Origin: Chitinophagales bacterium
GTDB taxonomy: Bacteria; Bacteroidota; Bacteroidia; Chitinophagales; CAIODY01
NCBI GenBank assembly: GCA_947452995.1
Contig: CANGEV010000013.1
Location: 1-64,000, forward strand
Direction of reading: 5' to 3'
DNA length: 64,000 nucleotides
The position numbers and the translations under genes are program-made. The first letter of the stretch is position 1. Every line of letters begins with the position of its first letter. The notes below the pieces were generated by a model that worked only from the letters and a program-made list of their open reading frames with translations, was not told where the DNA came from and did not search any database. Positions 7,982 through 16,497 of the stretch are shown in pieces.

Positions 7982-8147
7982 TGAAAAAACGAGCAGTTAT
8001 ACTCTACTAACGCAGAAAAATTAAATTTATTTCAAACGGAATTCAATCATTCCTAAAGCAAATGTTAATATATGATTTTACGCCTGATTTAAGCGAAATA
8101 ATCAAAGCAGAAATTGTCAAAACAACATCCAATGCGTAAGTCGACGA

Positions 8148-8453
8148 TTAAAATCGAACTATTAATTGAAGTTGACCGCCAAAGCCAAGTTCGACTATTT
8201 TTTGAAGCGTAGAAATTCGAGCTTCCTTTAAATTATTCTCAATTTTTGAGATATATGACTTAGTCGTACCTACTTTCTCAGCAAGCTCTTCCTGTGTCAT
8301 TCCCATTTCAAGACGTGTATCGTGTATCAAAGCACCAATTTTAAATGCGTCATAACCGGCTTCTAATTCCTCTCGTTGTTTTGTACCACGCTTTCCATAG
8401 TTCTTATCTTTAAACTGTTCAAGCGTTATCAACTTCTTATTTTTCGTTTTCAT
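8148..8453 (-). CDS. HigA-type antitoxin, XRE helix-turn-helix
   Basis: The 101-residue protein has an XRE-family helix-turn-helix at about residues 40-92 (LEMGMTQEELAEKVGTTKSY, then ISKIENNLKEARISTL). Proteins of this type bind and neutralise a RelE/HigB toxin and repress their own operon. It overlaps the toxin gene upstream by 17 bases, giving the toxin-first order that is typical of higBA. The long N-terminal extension (ITLEQFKDKNYGKRGTKQRE) is the likely toxin-contact segment. The gene lies in the direct-repeat-bounded islet. Confidence 0.88.
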   Translation of the reverse strand: MKTKNKKLITLEQFKDKNYGKRGTKQREELEAGYDAFKIGALIHDTRLEMGMTQEELAEKVGTTKSYISKIENNLKEARISTLQKIVELGFGGQLQLIVRF

Positions 8454-8784
8454 ATTGTGCTTTTATTTTAAGTGCCTTTTCTATTTCCTTTTTCGGTGTT
8501 TTCTGGGTTTTCTTTTGAAATCCATTCAGTAGAACAACTAGTTGTCCTTTATCAAAAAAACAGAATATTCTAAAAACATCACTTCCAACTTGAACCCGAA
8601 TCTCGTAAAGACCTTCAGTGTTTTCAATATGCTTAAAATAGGTTTCAGGAACAATTGGCAACTCTTCAATTAATTCGAAGGTCCATACTATTTTAGCCTT
8701 TACCTTATCCTTTTGCTGTTCGAAAAAATCCTGAAAGTAATTTTCATAGAACACAATTCTTCTAAATTTCTGGTTTCTATTCAA
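8437..8784 (-). CDS. HigB/RelE-superfamily toxin (Gp49-like)
   Basis: The 115-residue protein fits the phage-derived Gp49-like (HigB) branch of the RelE superfamily, which are ribosome-dependent mRNA nucleases. Features seen: helical start ending in YFKHIENTEGLYEIRVQVGS, then strand DVFRIFCFFDKGQLVVLLNG and the basic end FQKKTQKTPKKEIEKALKIK, the usual arrangement with the conserved Arg residues and FxKKxxKTP motif. The antitoxin gene follows with a 17-base overlap. A perfect 18-base operator and a promoter sit just upstream, so the pair looks intact and autoregulated. Confidence 0.9.
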   Translation of the reverse strand: MNRNQKFRRIVFYENYFQDFFEQQKDKVKAKIVWTFELIEELPIVPETYFKHIENTEGLYEIRVQVGSDVFRIFCFFDKGQLVVLLNGFQKKTQKTPKKEIEKALKIKAQYENEK

Positions 8785-8788
8785 GGCA

Positions 8789-8821
8789 CAAAATTAAACA
8801 AGTTTCACTAAAGTGAAACAA
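8789..8821 (-). promoter_or_regulatory. Promoter and palindromic operator of the toxin-antitoxin operon
   Basis: On the minus strand TTG (8821-8819), 22 bases, then TAATTTTG (8796-8789) makes a Bacteroidota-type promoter. The toxin ATG at 8784 follows after 4 bases, so the transcript is likely leaderless. The spacer holds a perfect inverted repeat, GTTTCACT-AA-AGTGAAAC at 8802-8819. A dimeric XRE repressor bound there would block polymerase, the usual conditional autoregulation of higBA. Confidence 0.8.
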
Positions 8822-8853
8822 TATCAGTTAAAATTTAAAATTCAATTTCATGA

Positions 8854-8893
8854 TTTAGAAACAATCGCTAACATCTCAACTAAAGATTAAGGC
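8854..8893. repeat. 40-bp direct repeat, right copy
   Basis: It matches 6539-6578 at 37 of 40 positions in the same orientation. In this copy the promoter-like -7 box is changed (TAAATCAT instead of TAAATTTA on the minus strand), so it is probably inactive. From its right edge to the stop of the next gene (8894-8965) I see nothing else. Confidence 0.85.
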
Positions 8894-8965
8894 TATATAG
8901 TAAGCACACCAAACACGTTAACGGCTCATTTGATACTATTTCGATTCATTATAAACGCGCAAAAG

Positions 8966-9676
8966 CTACCTTTTAGTATCTCCATCCTTCCGCGCACCCA
9001 AAATATAACACCAATTCTTACCACACGGTATTTTCTTCACTTCGGCAAACAAGCTTGCCAGCAGCGTTTCGAAGTATGCTTGCCGTTCACTATCCGGGCT
9101 CATATAATTCACGGCCACCTTCGCATTGGGGATCATAATCTGCAAAAGCGATTGCCAAAACACCGGATCATAAATAATCGGATGCACTTCCATCCCAACA
9201 AACAAATCAACAAAAACCAGGGCCGCCGGCTTCGTGATCACCCTACTCGCAGATTTACGAATCAAGGCATCTTTCAAATACGCACTAACCTCCATATCCA
9301 CCAATTCCCATGGTCCGCGATAAATTTCTTGTTTGTAGTTACGTGCAATATCCGTCGCTGTTTTTTCATAATCAACGCCCACCATATGTATGTCGCGACG
9401 ATCATGTTTTTTATGTAAAATAGCAGGCACACTTCCCAAGCCAAAACCCAATATCAACACCACCTCCCACTGATCAACTGGAAAATCATGCAGCTCTTCC
9501 CATGCCGCCACAAAAGGAGGATAATTAATATCATTCGAATAAATCGCATCCGGCACCGCCAATTGTAATCGACCATTGCGAACAGACACCTCTATCTGTT
9601 CGTGCCTTAGCCCTTTCCCGCTATAAAGTATGACGGGCGTGAAATAGCTTATTATTTTTTGCAACCAGGATATCAC
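8966..9676 (-). CDS. Spermidine synthase-like SAM-dependent enzyme
   Basis: The 236-residue protein has a Rossmann fold of the spermidine synthase/methyltransferase kind: motif I at LILGFGLGSVPAIL, an acidic strand end at HMVGVDYEKT for the ribose of the cofactor, and AALVFVDLFVGMEVHP, which resembles the strand-4 DxF/Y region. It lacks the full N-terminal domain of true spermidine synthases, so the substrate is unknown. It starts with GTG at 9676; the minus-strand -7 element TATTTTTG at 9696-9689 is 12 bases upstream. It is divergent from the DUF5606 gene. Confidence 0.7.
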   Translation of the reverse strand: MISWLQKIISYFTPVILYSGKGLRHEQIEVSVRNGRLQLAVPDAIYSNDINYPPFVAAWEELHDFPVDQWEVVLILGFGLGSVPAILHKKHDRRDIHMVGVDYEKTATDIARNYKQEIYRGPWELVDMEVSAYLKDALIRKSASRVITKPAALVFVDLFVGMEVHPIIYDPVFWQSLLQIMIPNAKVAVNYMSPDSERQAYFETLLASLFAEVKKIPCGKNWCYILGARKDGDTKR

Positions 9677-9688
9677 CCTTTAAAACTA

Positions 9689-9696
9689 CAAAAATA
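9689..9696 (-). promoter_or_regulatory. Promoter -7 element of the spermidine synthase-like gene
   Basis: TATTTTTG on the minus strand, with a TTG 17 bases upstream, fits the Bacteroidota promoter class. It forms a divergent pair with the plus-strand element at 9744-9751. Confidence 0.55.
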
Positions 9697-9743
9697 AACA
9701 CGTAAAAAATGCGCAATTCATTTCCAAATGCCGTCGAAACGTG

Positions 9744-9751
9744 TATTTTTG
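9744..9751 (+). promoter_or_regulatory. Promoter -7 element of the DUF5606 gene
   Basis: TATTTTTG lies 21 bases before the ATG at 9773 and rules out the longer frame that begins at 9728. The -33 box is not evident. Confidence 0.55.
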
Positions 9752-9772
9752 TCGTCCCTGTTAATCACAATT

Positions 9773-10180
9773 ATGGAATTCAGAAACTTACTTCACATCA
9801 GCGGCAAAAGCGGCCTTTTTGAAATGGTCGGCTCGCGCAACAACGGCGTTATCGCACGTTCTCTCGACGACAATCAAACACAATTTTACAGCAGTCGTGT
9901 CCACCAGTTTACTCCACTCGATTCTATCGAGATGTATACCACCGGCGACAATGTAAGCTTGCGTAAGATTATGCAGAATGCAAAAGATATGCTCGACAAA
10001 CATCCACTCGTGGCTGCTAACAGCGATAATAATTCCCTTAAAAATTATTTCAAGGGTGTATTACCTGATTACGACGAAGAACGTGTAAAAACAAGCGATA
10101 TCAAGAAGTTCGTAAAATGGTTTGAATACTGCAAAGACCTCGACCTTAGCGAACCGCAAGAAGAAACGAGTGCTGAATAG
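9773..10180 (+). CDS. DUF5606 protein
   Basis: The 135-residue protein matches DUF5606, a conserved Bacteroidota family of unknown function with the start (M)EFRNLLHISGKSGLFEMVGS and the pattern GKSGLxxxVxxxxNGxIxxSL. A short beta-rich N-terminal part is followed by helices and an acidic tail. There is no signal peptide, so it should be cytoplasmic. The Met at 9773 is preferred because it lies just downstream of a promoter and matches the family start. A strong terminator follows. Confidence 0.85.
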   Translation: MEFRNLLHISGKSGLFEMVGSRNNGVIARSLDDNQTQFYSSRVHQFTPLDSIEMYTTGDNVSLRKIMQNAKDMLDKHPLVAANSDNNSLKNYFKGVLPDYDEERVKTSDIKKFVKWFEYCKDLDLSEPQEETSAE

Positions 10181-10197
10181 TACACTATACAATCCTA

Positions 10198-10227
10198 AAC
10201 CGGAACCCAATAAGTTCCGGTTTTTTT
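10198..10227 (+). terminator. Intrinsic terminator
   Basis: A 9-bp perfect stem, AACCGGAAC and GTTCCGGTT, around a 7-base loop, runs into a 7-T tract. It lies 17 bases after the DUF5606 stop. Confidence 0.93.
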
Positions 10228-10267
10228 ATGCCATTTTCATTCTATATTCAAGTTCTAAAACTCTGTT

Positions 10268-11986
10268 ATGTCGATACTGCCAGCTTCTGTTGCCTTAATA
10301 CGTCGTTATATTTCCGCCGACTTCAAATTCACTGCATGGGATGATCTTGCACCACATTATACTGAACTCTTAAATCGTACTTTGGAAAGTGCTGCTGCAA
10401 TCGAACAATGGCTTATCGATAAGAGTGAATTAGATTCTATCGTTGAAGACGAAAGTCGTTGGCGTTATGTTCGTCTTACCTGTTATACCAATGATGAGAC
10501 GATTAAAAAATCATATACCGACTTTGTCACAGACATCAAACCGCATTTAATAGAAGTACGCACCAAGCTAAATGCTAAGTTGCTAAACTGCCCTTCCCTA
10601 GCGGATTTGAACAAAGATAAATATGCCACCTTCTTGGCAGGATTAGAAGCTAGTGTGAAATTACAAGAAGAGAAAAATATCGAACAGCTGCGAAATCTAG
10701 AGTTGAAAGAACAAGAATATGGAAGCATCACCGGCAATCTTAGTATCGAACACGAAGGAAAAGAATTGACTTTACCAGAAGCAGGTAATTTATTATCTGA
10801 AAATGATCGCAACTTAAGAGAAACAATCTATCGTAAGGTACAAGCGGCACGCCTAGCTGTTGCGCCGCAACTCGAAGATTTATTCGACGACTTAGTACAA
10901 CGCCGTCAAGAGATTGCCGAGCGTGCTGGCTTCGCCAACTACCGCGATTATCGCATGACGGAGTTAGTACGTGTCGACTATACCCCCGAGGATTGCATGC
11001 AATTTCATGAAAGTATCCGTAAAAGCTTTTTGCCTTTAGTGAATAAGTTGAATCGTACACGCAAAGAGGCATTAGGCTTAGATAAATTACGTCCGTGGGA
11101 TGGAGAAGTAGATCTGAACAATGCAGCTCCTTTAAAGCCTTTCATCGATGGTAAAGACCTTACAGACAAAACAATCACTTGTCTGAAGCAGATTGATCCA
11201 TACTTCGCTGCTTGCTTACAACGTATGCAAGAAATGAATCACCTTGATCTCGACTCGCGCAAAGGCAAATCACCTGGCGGATATAATATGTCATTGCCTG
11301 AATGTAACGTACCCTTCATCTTTATGAATGCAGCCTCCAGTGTTCGTGATTTAATCACTATGGTACATGAGAGCGGGCACGCCGTACATTCATTCCTATC
11401 TGCCGATCTACCACTTCGTGAATACAAAGACTATCCGAGTGAAATCGCTGAGGTAGCATCTATGAGTATGGAGCTATTTACGATGGAGCATTGGCAAGTG
11501 TTCTTTGAAAATGAAGCGGATTACAAACGCGCCAAAGAACAACAGTTTCAACGTATCATTACCATCTTCCCTTGGGTAGCTATCATCGATCGCTATCAAC
11601 AATGGATTTATACGCATCCTGGTCATTCACGTGACGAACGTCTGGCTGCATGGCAAGAGATTTTCACTTCGTTCAGCTCAGAAGAAGTTGATTATAGTGG
11701 CTTAGAAGAGTCTTTAAAGTACCGTTGGCATGCGCAGATCCACCTTTTTGATTATCCATTCTATTATATCGAATATGCCATTGCACAGCTAGGTGCGATT
11801 GCGATGTGGAAGCAATGGAAAGAGAAAGGAAACGAAGCCATTGAAAACTACAAAGCAGCGCTTAAATTGGGCTATTCTGTTGGTTTGCCTGCCTTATTTG
11901 AACGCGCAGGGATACGCTTTGATTTCTCACCGGCTTATGTACAAGAGCTGGCGGATTTCTTAGAAGCGGAGATGAATAAATTATAA
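10268..11986 (+). CDS. M3-family oligoendopeptidase (PepF-like)
   Basis: The 572-residue zinc peptidase has the M3 motif HESGH at 367-371 (MVHESGHAVHSF) with the third ligand in the helix SEIAEVASMSMELFTMEHW. The helical clam-shell layout, the terminal block FYYIEYAIAQLGAIAMWKQW and the length fit PepF/M3B oligoendopeptidases, which cut short peptides in the cytoplasm. No signal peptide is present. It ends 7 bases from the convergent M28 gene. Confidence 0.93.
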   Translation: MSILPASVALIRRYISADFKFTAWDDLAPHYTELLNRTLESAAAIEQWLIDKSELDSIVEDESRWRYVRLTCYTNDETIKKSYTDFVTDIKPHLIEVRTKLNAKLLNCPSLADLNKDKYATFLAGLEASVKLQEEKNIEQLRNLELKEQEYGSITGNLSIEHEGKELTLPEAGNLLSENDRNLRETIYRKVQAARLAVAPQLEDLFDDLVQRRQEIAERAGFANYRDYRMTELVRVDYTPEDCMQFHESIRKSFLPLVNKLNRTRKEALGLDKLRPWDGEVDLNNAAPLKPFIDGKDLTDKTITCLKQIDPYFAACLQRMQEMNHLDLDSRKGKSPGGYNMSLPECNVPFIFMNAASSVRDLITMVHESGHAVHSFLSADLPLREYKDYPSEIAEVASMSMELFTMEHWQVFFENEADYKRAKEQQFQRIITIFPWVAIIDRYQQWIYTHPGHSRDERLAAWQEIFTSFSSEEVDYSGLEESLKYRWHAQIHLFDYPFYYIEYAIAQLGAIAMWKQWKEKGNEAIENYKAALKLGYSVGLPALFERAGIRFDFSPAYVQELADFLEAEMNKL

Positions 11987-11993
11987 GTAAATA

Positions 11994-13391
11994 TTATTTA
12001 TCTTCTGAGATAAGATACACAAGCATAGCCATAGCAGCAGCGCCCATGTTCATTTCACGTTGATTTACGTTTTCGAAGACGTCATTCGCCGTATGATGAT
12101 AATCGAAATAACGTTGCGCATCCACTTCTAGTCCGAAAAGATTTACATTCAGCTCACGTCCGAGCGGACTAATATCTGTTCCGCCGCCATCGCGTTCGAA
12201 GTCGCGCAAACCATATGCTGTGAGTAGTCCAAACCAGCGATGTTTCAAAGCTGTTTGATAACGATTTCCCTTGCTACAGCTAAAGCCTGTCGGCGTGAAG
12301 CCTCCACCATCCGATTCAATAGCCGCAATATGCTTCTCCCCTTTTTCCTTTGCGGCAGCAGCATAGGCCTTACCTCCGCGATTCCCATTCTCTTCATTCA
12401 TGAATGCTACCGCACGGATCGTGCGTTTTGGCTTAATACCTAATTGTTGAAAGATTCGTATTACCTCCAAAGCTTGTACTACACCAGTTCCATCATCATG
12501 CGCACCTTCTGCAAGATCCCAAGAATCTAGATGTCCACCGACAGTAATGATTTCTTCCGGATGCTCTGTGCCTTTCATTTCGACAATCACATTATAAGAA
12601 AGCACATCCCCCAACATCTGACATTCATCCCACAAATACAACTCCAAATTAGGGTTGCCATGCACACAAGCTGCTAAAAGCGCTGCATCAATCGTGCTAA
12701 GGGCAAAAGCAGGAATGCGCTTTACAGAATCTTCATAACCCATGACACCCGTATGCGGAAAGGCATCATAGGCATGTGTTACACTGCGGATAACGCTTGC
12801 TACAGCGCCATATTTGGCAGCGCGTGAAGCGCCTCCCCAACGTTGATCGACCGCATCGCCATAGGCTTCTCCTGGATCCACGAAAGTTGGATTCATCGGA
12901 CGGTCATAAAAAACGATTTTATCGCGTAGCTTACCGGCCTTTCCAAGTGAATCAAGTTGCGACCAGCGAAGGATTTCCACCACTTCCGCACGGATCCCTT
13001 TTTGAGGTGTTGCCACGGAATTACCGAGGGCGCAAGGATGCATAATAATCGGAGACGTTCCTTGACGATAGATAATTGCTTGCTCAGCTCTACCGCGCAC
13101 CCAGTGCGGTACCATACAAGGCTGCTTCGTCACTGTTACACCAGGAATGGTTTTTCCCCATTTTTCAAACATATCAACCGCCTGTGCCGCTTGAGGCGAA
13201 CCCGCCAAACGACCGCCCACTTCTTTACATAATTCTTCCAAATGCAGATAGGCATTGCTGTTCATCATACACTCATTATAAATCTTGCGCAACATAATCG
13301 AATCCGTGTTCGACTGCGCACGACTATTTTGGCTAAAAATTGCAAGTATGAAAATTGCTAAAAAGCTGATTTTTAATCGCTCGAAATGCAT
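11994..13391 (-). CDS. Secreted M28 metallopeptidase (carboxypeptidase Q-like)
   Basis: The 465-residue protein has a signal peptide (KISFLAIFILAIFSQNSRAQ) and a protease-associated insert followed by an M28 core. The expected two-zinc ligands are visible: His and Asp in GGHLDSWD and HDDGTG, Glu in NEENG, Asp in ESDGG, and His in YFDYHHTAND. Overall order fits the PGCP/carboxypeptidase Q group, which removes amino acids from peptides in the periplasm or outside the cell. It is divergent from the PorP/SprF gene. Confidence 0.92.
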   Translation of the reverse strand: MHFERLKISFLAIFILAIFSQNSRAQSNTDSIMLRKIYNECMMNSNAYLHLEELCKEVGGRLAGSPQAAQAVDMFEKWGKTIPGVTVTKQPCMVPHWVRGRAEQAIIYRQGTSPIIMHPCALGNSVATPQKGIRAEVVEILRWSQLDSLGKAGKLRDKIVFYDRPMNPTFVDPGEAYGDAVDQRWGGASRAAKYGAVASVIRSVTHAYDAFPHTGVMGYEDSVKRIPAFALSTIDAALLAACVHGNPNLELYLWDECQMLGDVLSYNVIVEMKGTEHPEEIITVGGHLDSWDLAEGAHDDGTGVVQALEVIRIFQQLGIKPKRTIRAVAFMNEENGNRGGKAYAAAAKEKGEKHIAAIESDGGGFTPTGFSCSKGNRYQTALKHRWFGLLTAYGLRDFERDGGGTDISPLGRELNVNLFGLEVDAQRYFDYHHTANDVFENVNQREMNMGAAAMAMLVYLISEDK

Positions 13392-13474
13392 AATTAAGAA
13401 TAGTTTTTGTTAAAGATTGGGCAGACTAATAAATCCTATCTGCAATATCGAAAAAAAGAGTGAATTATTCGATT

Positions 13475-13507
13475 TTGTACCGATTTCGGTCATTTTTCTT
13501 ATCTTTG
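13475..13507 (+). promoter_or_regulatory. Promoter of the first porP/sprF gene
   Basis: TTG (13475-13477), 22 bases, TATCTTTG (13500-13507). The chosen ATG at 13514 follows after 6 bases, so the transcript appears leaderless. The longer frame starting at 13460 would begin upstream of the transcript. Confidence 0.7.
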
Positions 13508-13513
13508 ATAACT

Positions 13514-14596
13514 ATGTCACCTCGCCAACCACGACTGTCATTTTTAAAATTTTCATGCCTGTTCATTTTAGCATTGGTCATGAAATTTTCGGCGTTGGCG
13601 CAAGATCCAAATTTTACTCAATTTTTTAATCAGCCTGTTCAATACAACCCAGCTTTTACTGGTATAAACAACGGCTTACGTTTCGGAGCAATTTTTAGAA
13701 ATCAATGGTCGCGTATCCCTGGTCAATTTAACACCTATAGCATAGCTGTTGATGCAGAAGCTTTGAACCTCGGTGGAGGATTAGGCTTTAGCGCCTCACA
13801 CGATGTAGAAGGGGAAGGATTATTATCGACCACCAACTTCAATGCCCTATACGCTTACCGAGTAGTGCAAAAAGATTGGATGATTCAGGCAGGCTTTTCT
13901 GCCGGCGCATATACGCAACGCTTAGACTTCTCAAAACTTATTTTCACGGATCAGCTGGATGATAAATACGGCTTAGTTCGTCCAACAAGCACCGGTGCTG
14001 TTCCTACTCCGGTAGCGAGCAAGACCTTCGTCGACTTCACGAGCGGTTTTGTTTTCAGAAAAAATATTCGTCATAAAACACAACGTCGAAAAATACTTGC
14101 GACCGTGAATGCCGGTTATGCAGCGCATCATATCACTCGTCCGGATCAATCCTTGATGTTGTTGGACGCTCGCTTGCCCATACGTCATTCTTTTCAATTA
14201 AATGCGGCTATTCCAATCAAAGGATTAAACGACCCTAAACATCCAGCGCTTCTTATTCCTGCCCTCTTATTTGAATCGCAAATGTATTTTAAAGAATTGG
14301 TGATGGGTGTGAATGCTGTAAAAGAACCTTTATTTGGTGGTGTTTTCTATCGCTCGCGTGTTTTCAAAGGCCTACCTCATACCTATGATGTAGACGCACT
14401 TGCAGCCAACCTCGGCTTCGAAACACAAGTCAATAAAAACGTAGTAATGCGTTTTTGCTATAGCTACGATATTACAGTGAATAACCTTCGTGGTTTCTCT
14501 CCGGGAACGCATGAAATCGGTATCCTCTTGTGGAATAAAAATCTTTATAAAAAAGGAAGAAACGCAAAAAAATCATTGACTTGCTACTCTTTCTAA
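13514..14596 (+). CDS. Type IX secretion system membrane protein, PorP/SprF family
   Basis: The 360-residue protein (start MSPRQPRLSFLKF) has a signal peptide ending near FSALAQ, then the family opening DPNFTQFFNQPVQYNPAFTG (pattern QFYxxPxxxNPAxxG) and GLRFGAIFRNQWSRIP. The rest is a predicted outer-membrane beta-barrel. PorP/SprF proteins work with T9SS or anchor surface adhesins such as SprB; many genomes have several paralogues beside large cargo genes, but no such gene is adjacent here. A second paralogue is at 53890-54930. Confidence 0.92.
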   Translation: MSPRQPRLSFLKFSCLFILALVMKFSALAQDPNFTQFFNQPVQYNPAFTGINNGLRFGAIFRNQWSRIPGQFNTYSIAVDAEALNLGGGLGFSASHDVEGEGLLSTTNFNALYAYRVVQKDWMIQAGFSAGAYTQRLDFSKLIFTDQLDDKYGLVRPTSTGAVPTPVASKTFVDFTSGFVFRKNIRHKTQRRKILATVNAGYAAHHITRPDQSLMLLDARLPIRHSFQLNAAIPIKGLNDPKHPALLIPALLFESQMYFKELVMGVNAVKEPLFGGVFYRSRVFKGLPHTYDVDALAANLGFETQVNKNVVMRFCYSYDITVNNLRGFSPGTHEIGILLWNKNLYKKGRNAKKSLTCYSF

Positions 14597-14615
14597 TTCC
14601 CTAAATTTTTAGTTT

Positions 14616-16016
14616 ATGTATATAGAACAAATTTACACCAGTTGTTTGTCTGAAGCTTCTTATTATGTAGAATCAGAAGGGCAAGCCTTAGTCATTGATC
14701 CTTTACGCGATACCGATGTATATCTTAAAATGGCGAAAGAACGTGGTGCCAAGATTGAATATATTTTGGAAACGCATTTCCACGCAGATTTTGTGAGTGG
14801 GCATTTAGAGCTAGCCAACCAAACCGGTGCTGCTATTGTATATGGTCCCAATGCGAAGACGGGTTTTGAAATCCTAGAAAAGAAAGATGGAGACCTTATT
14901 ACATTAGGAAAAATCACGATTAAAGTTTTGCATACACCGGGTCATACCATGGAAAGCACCTGCTATCTATTGAAAGACGAGATGGGGAACGATCATTGTG
15001 TATTCACGGGAGATACCTTGTTTGTAGGCGATGTAGGTCGACCCGACTTATTTGGTGCAACGATGAGCAAGGAAGAACTAGCGGGCCATTTATATGAATC
15101 GTTAAATACAAAAATAAAAACCTTGGCGGATGATGTGATTGTATATCCAGCGCATGGTGCGGGTTCGAGCTGTGGTAAGAGCCTAGGCAAAGAGACCTTC
15201 AGCACGATTGGTACACAGAAGAGTATGAACTATGCCTTGCAAGATCAAACGAAGGAGCAATTCATCAAAGCAATTACAGAGGGCTTAAATACACCGCCGG
15301 TTTATTTCCCTGAAAACGCGCGTATCAATCGCGAAGGTTATACTTTATTGAAGGAGTTGAAGGCAGAATTCCGTGCAATGAATGTAGAGGATATTGAAGC
15401 AGAGAAAGAATTAGGGACGTTGATTTTGGATACTCGTCCGGCAGCAGCATTCACCGAAGGTTTCATACCGGAGTCGATGTTTATCGGTATCGACGGACGC
15501 TTTGCGGAATGGGCTGGTAGTTTGATTCCATTAGAAACACCGATTGTTTTAGTGACAGAGCCAGGTAAAGAAGAAGAGAGTATGATTCGCTTGTCGCGTG
15601 TCGGCTTCGACCATATACTTGGCTATTTAGAAGGAGGCTTTAAAGTTTGGCTAGATGCAGATAAAGGCATTGATATGATCATCAATGTAGATGCAGATGA
15701 GTTGAAGATGGATATGCAGTTCGACAATAAGCTCGGTATTATCGACGTTCGCAAGCCAGGAGAATTTGAAGGAGGACATATACAAGGTGCGGAAAATATT
15801 TCCTTGGTGAATGTAGAAGACAGCATCTCTGCTATTCCTGAAGATCACAACTTATATATTCATTGCGCAGGTGGCTACCGGAGCGTGATTGCAGCGTCAA
15901 TTATGAAACGTCATGGCATCCATAACCTTCGTAATATTTTAGGCGGCTGGTCGGCTATTAGCGCTGTTCCAGATATGCCAATTGTAGTACCAAGCAAAAA
16001 TGCGGAGCTCAATTAA
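14616..16016 (+). CDS. Metallo-beta-lactamase-fold hydrolase with two rhodanese domains (persulfide dioxygenase-like)
   Basis: Of 466 residues, about 1-250 form a metallo-beta-lactamase fold with H54-x-H56-x-D58 (ETHFHADFVSGHLEL), HTPGH at 106-110 and GRPDLF near 141, the latter typical of ETHE1/persulfide dioxygenase relatives. Two rhodanese domains follow. The first lacks the active-site Cys (VTEPGKEEE at the loop); the second has HCAGGYRS with Cys417. This layout is known from proteins that handle sulfane sulfur, converting persulfides to sulfite or passing sulfur on. Cytoplasmic, as no signal peptide is visible. Its stop overlaps the next gene by 17 bases. Confidence 0.9.
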   Translation: MYIEQIYTSCLSEASYYVESEGQALVIDPLRDTDVYLKMAKERGAKIEYILETHFHADFVSGHLELANQTGAAIVYGPNAKTGFEILEKKDGDLITLGKITIKVLHTPGHTMESTCYLLKDEMGNDHCVFTGDTLFVGDVGRPDLFGATMSKEELAGHLYESLNTKIKTLADDVIVYPAHGAGSSCGKSLGKETFSTIGTQKSMNYALQDQTKEQFIKAITEGLNTPPVYFPENARINREGYTLLKELKAEFRAMNVEDIEAEKELGTLILDTRPAAAFTEGFIPESMFIGIDGRFAEWAGSLIPLETPIVLVTEPGKEEESMIRLSRVGFDHILGYLEGGFKVWLDADKGIDMIINVDADELKMDMQFDNKLGIIDVRKPGEFEGGHIQGAENISLVNVEDSISAIPEDHNLYIHCAGGYRSVIAASIMKRHGIHNLRNILGGWSAISAVPDMPIVVPSKNAELN

Positions 16017-16485
16017 ATTTCTACTTTTTATCGCGTTGTTGCTTGCATTTAATGGCTTCGCCCAGCAAAAGTCATTTCCACTCGAAAAGCTTTGTGGTAG
16101 CTGGAAAGTGTCTGGAAACGTTGTAGGAGAAACTTGTTCCAACTTTGATGTAAAGGTATATTACGACACCCTTTTGGAAGAATACGTTATTCCTTTACAA
16201 GACGAAAAAAATAGTTGCGGAGGGATTTATATCCGCTATTATCTATTCTATAATGCCGCTAAGAAATGTTACGAAGCACTTGCTATTAGCGGTAACAAAA
16301 CGTACCGCATGCAAGGTAAACTACAAGATGGCTTTTTGCTTTTTACCTATACAGGGCAGGAAGGGATTTCAGAAGTGGTCATTGGTTTTGATCCGAAAGG
16401 AAAGTCGTGGAACCTCGATGCACACCTCATCGACCCTAATGTCGGTGTTATACCGATGAATAATTTGCATTTCGAGCAAAACTAA
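16000..16485 (+). CDS. Secreted protein of unknown function
   Basis: The 161-residue protein is not recognised. A clear signal peptide (MRSSIKFLLFIALLLAFNGF, cut after AQQ) leads a compact beta-rich domain with the phrases LCGSWKVSGNVVGETC and GKSWNLDAHLIDP, somewhat like lipocalin/DUF1579-type beta-barrels that begin with G-x-W. Four Cys in the mature part could form disulfides. The start codon lies inside the last codons of the sulfur-enzyme gene (17-base overlap), so the two are translationally coupled. Confidence 0.7.
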   Translation: MRSSIKFLLFIALLLAFNGFAQQKSFPLEKLCGSWKVSGNVVGETCSNFDVKVYYDTLLEEYVIPLQDEKNSCGGIYIRYYLFYNAAKKCYEALAISGNKTYRMQGKLQDGFLLFTYTGQEGISEVVIGFDPKGKSWNLDAHLIDPNVGVIPMNNLHFEQN

Positions 16486-16497
16486 AAACTGTCCTTT

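Noticed and set aside
8930-9418. Plus-strand frame of 162 residues antisense to the spermidine synthase-like gene
   Set aside because: The opposite strand has a clear Rossmann motif and promoter; this frame shows no recognisable domain.
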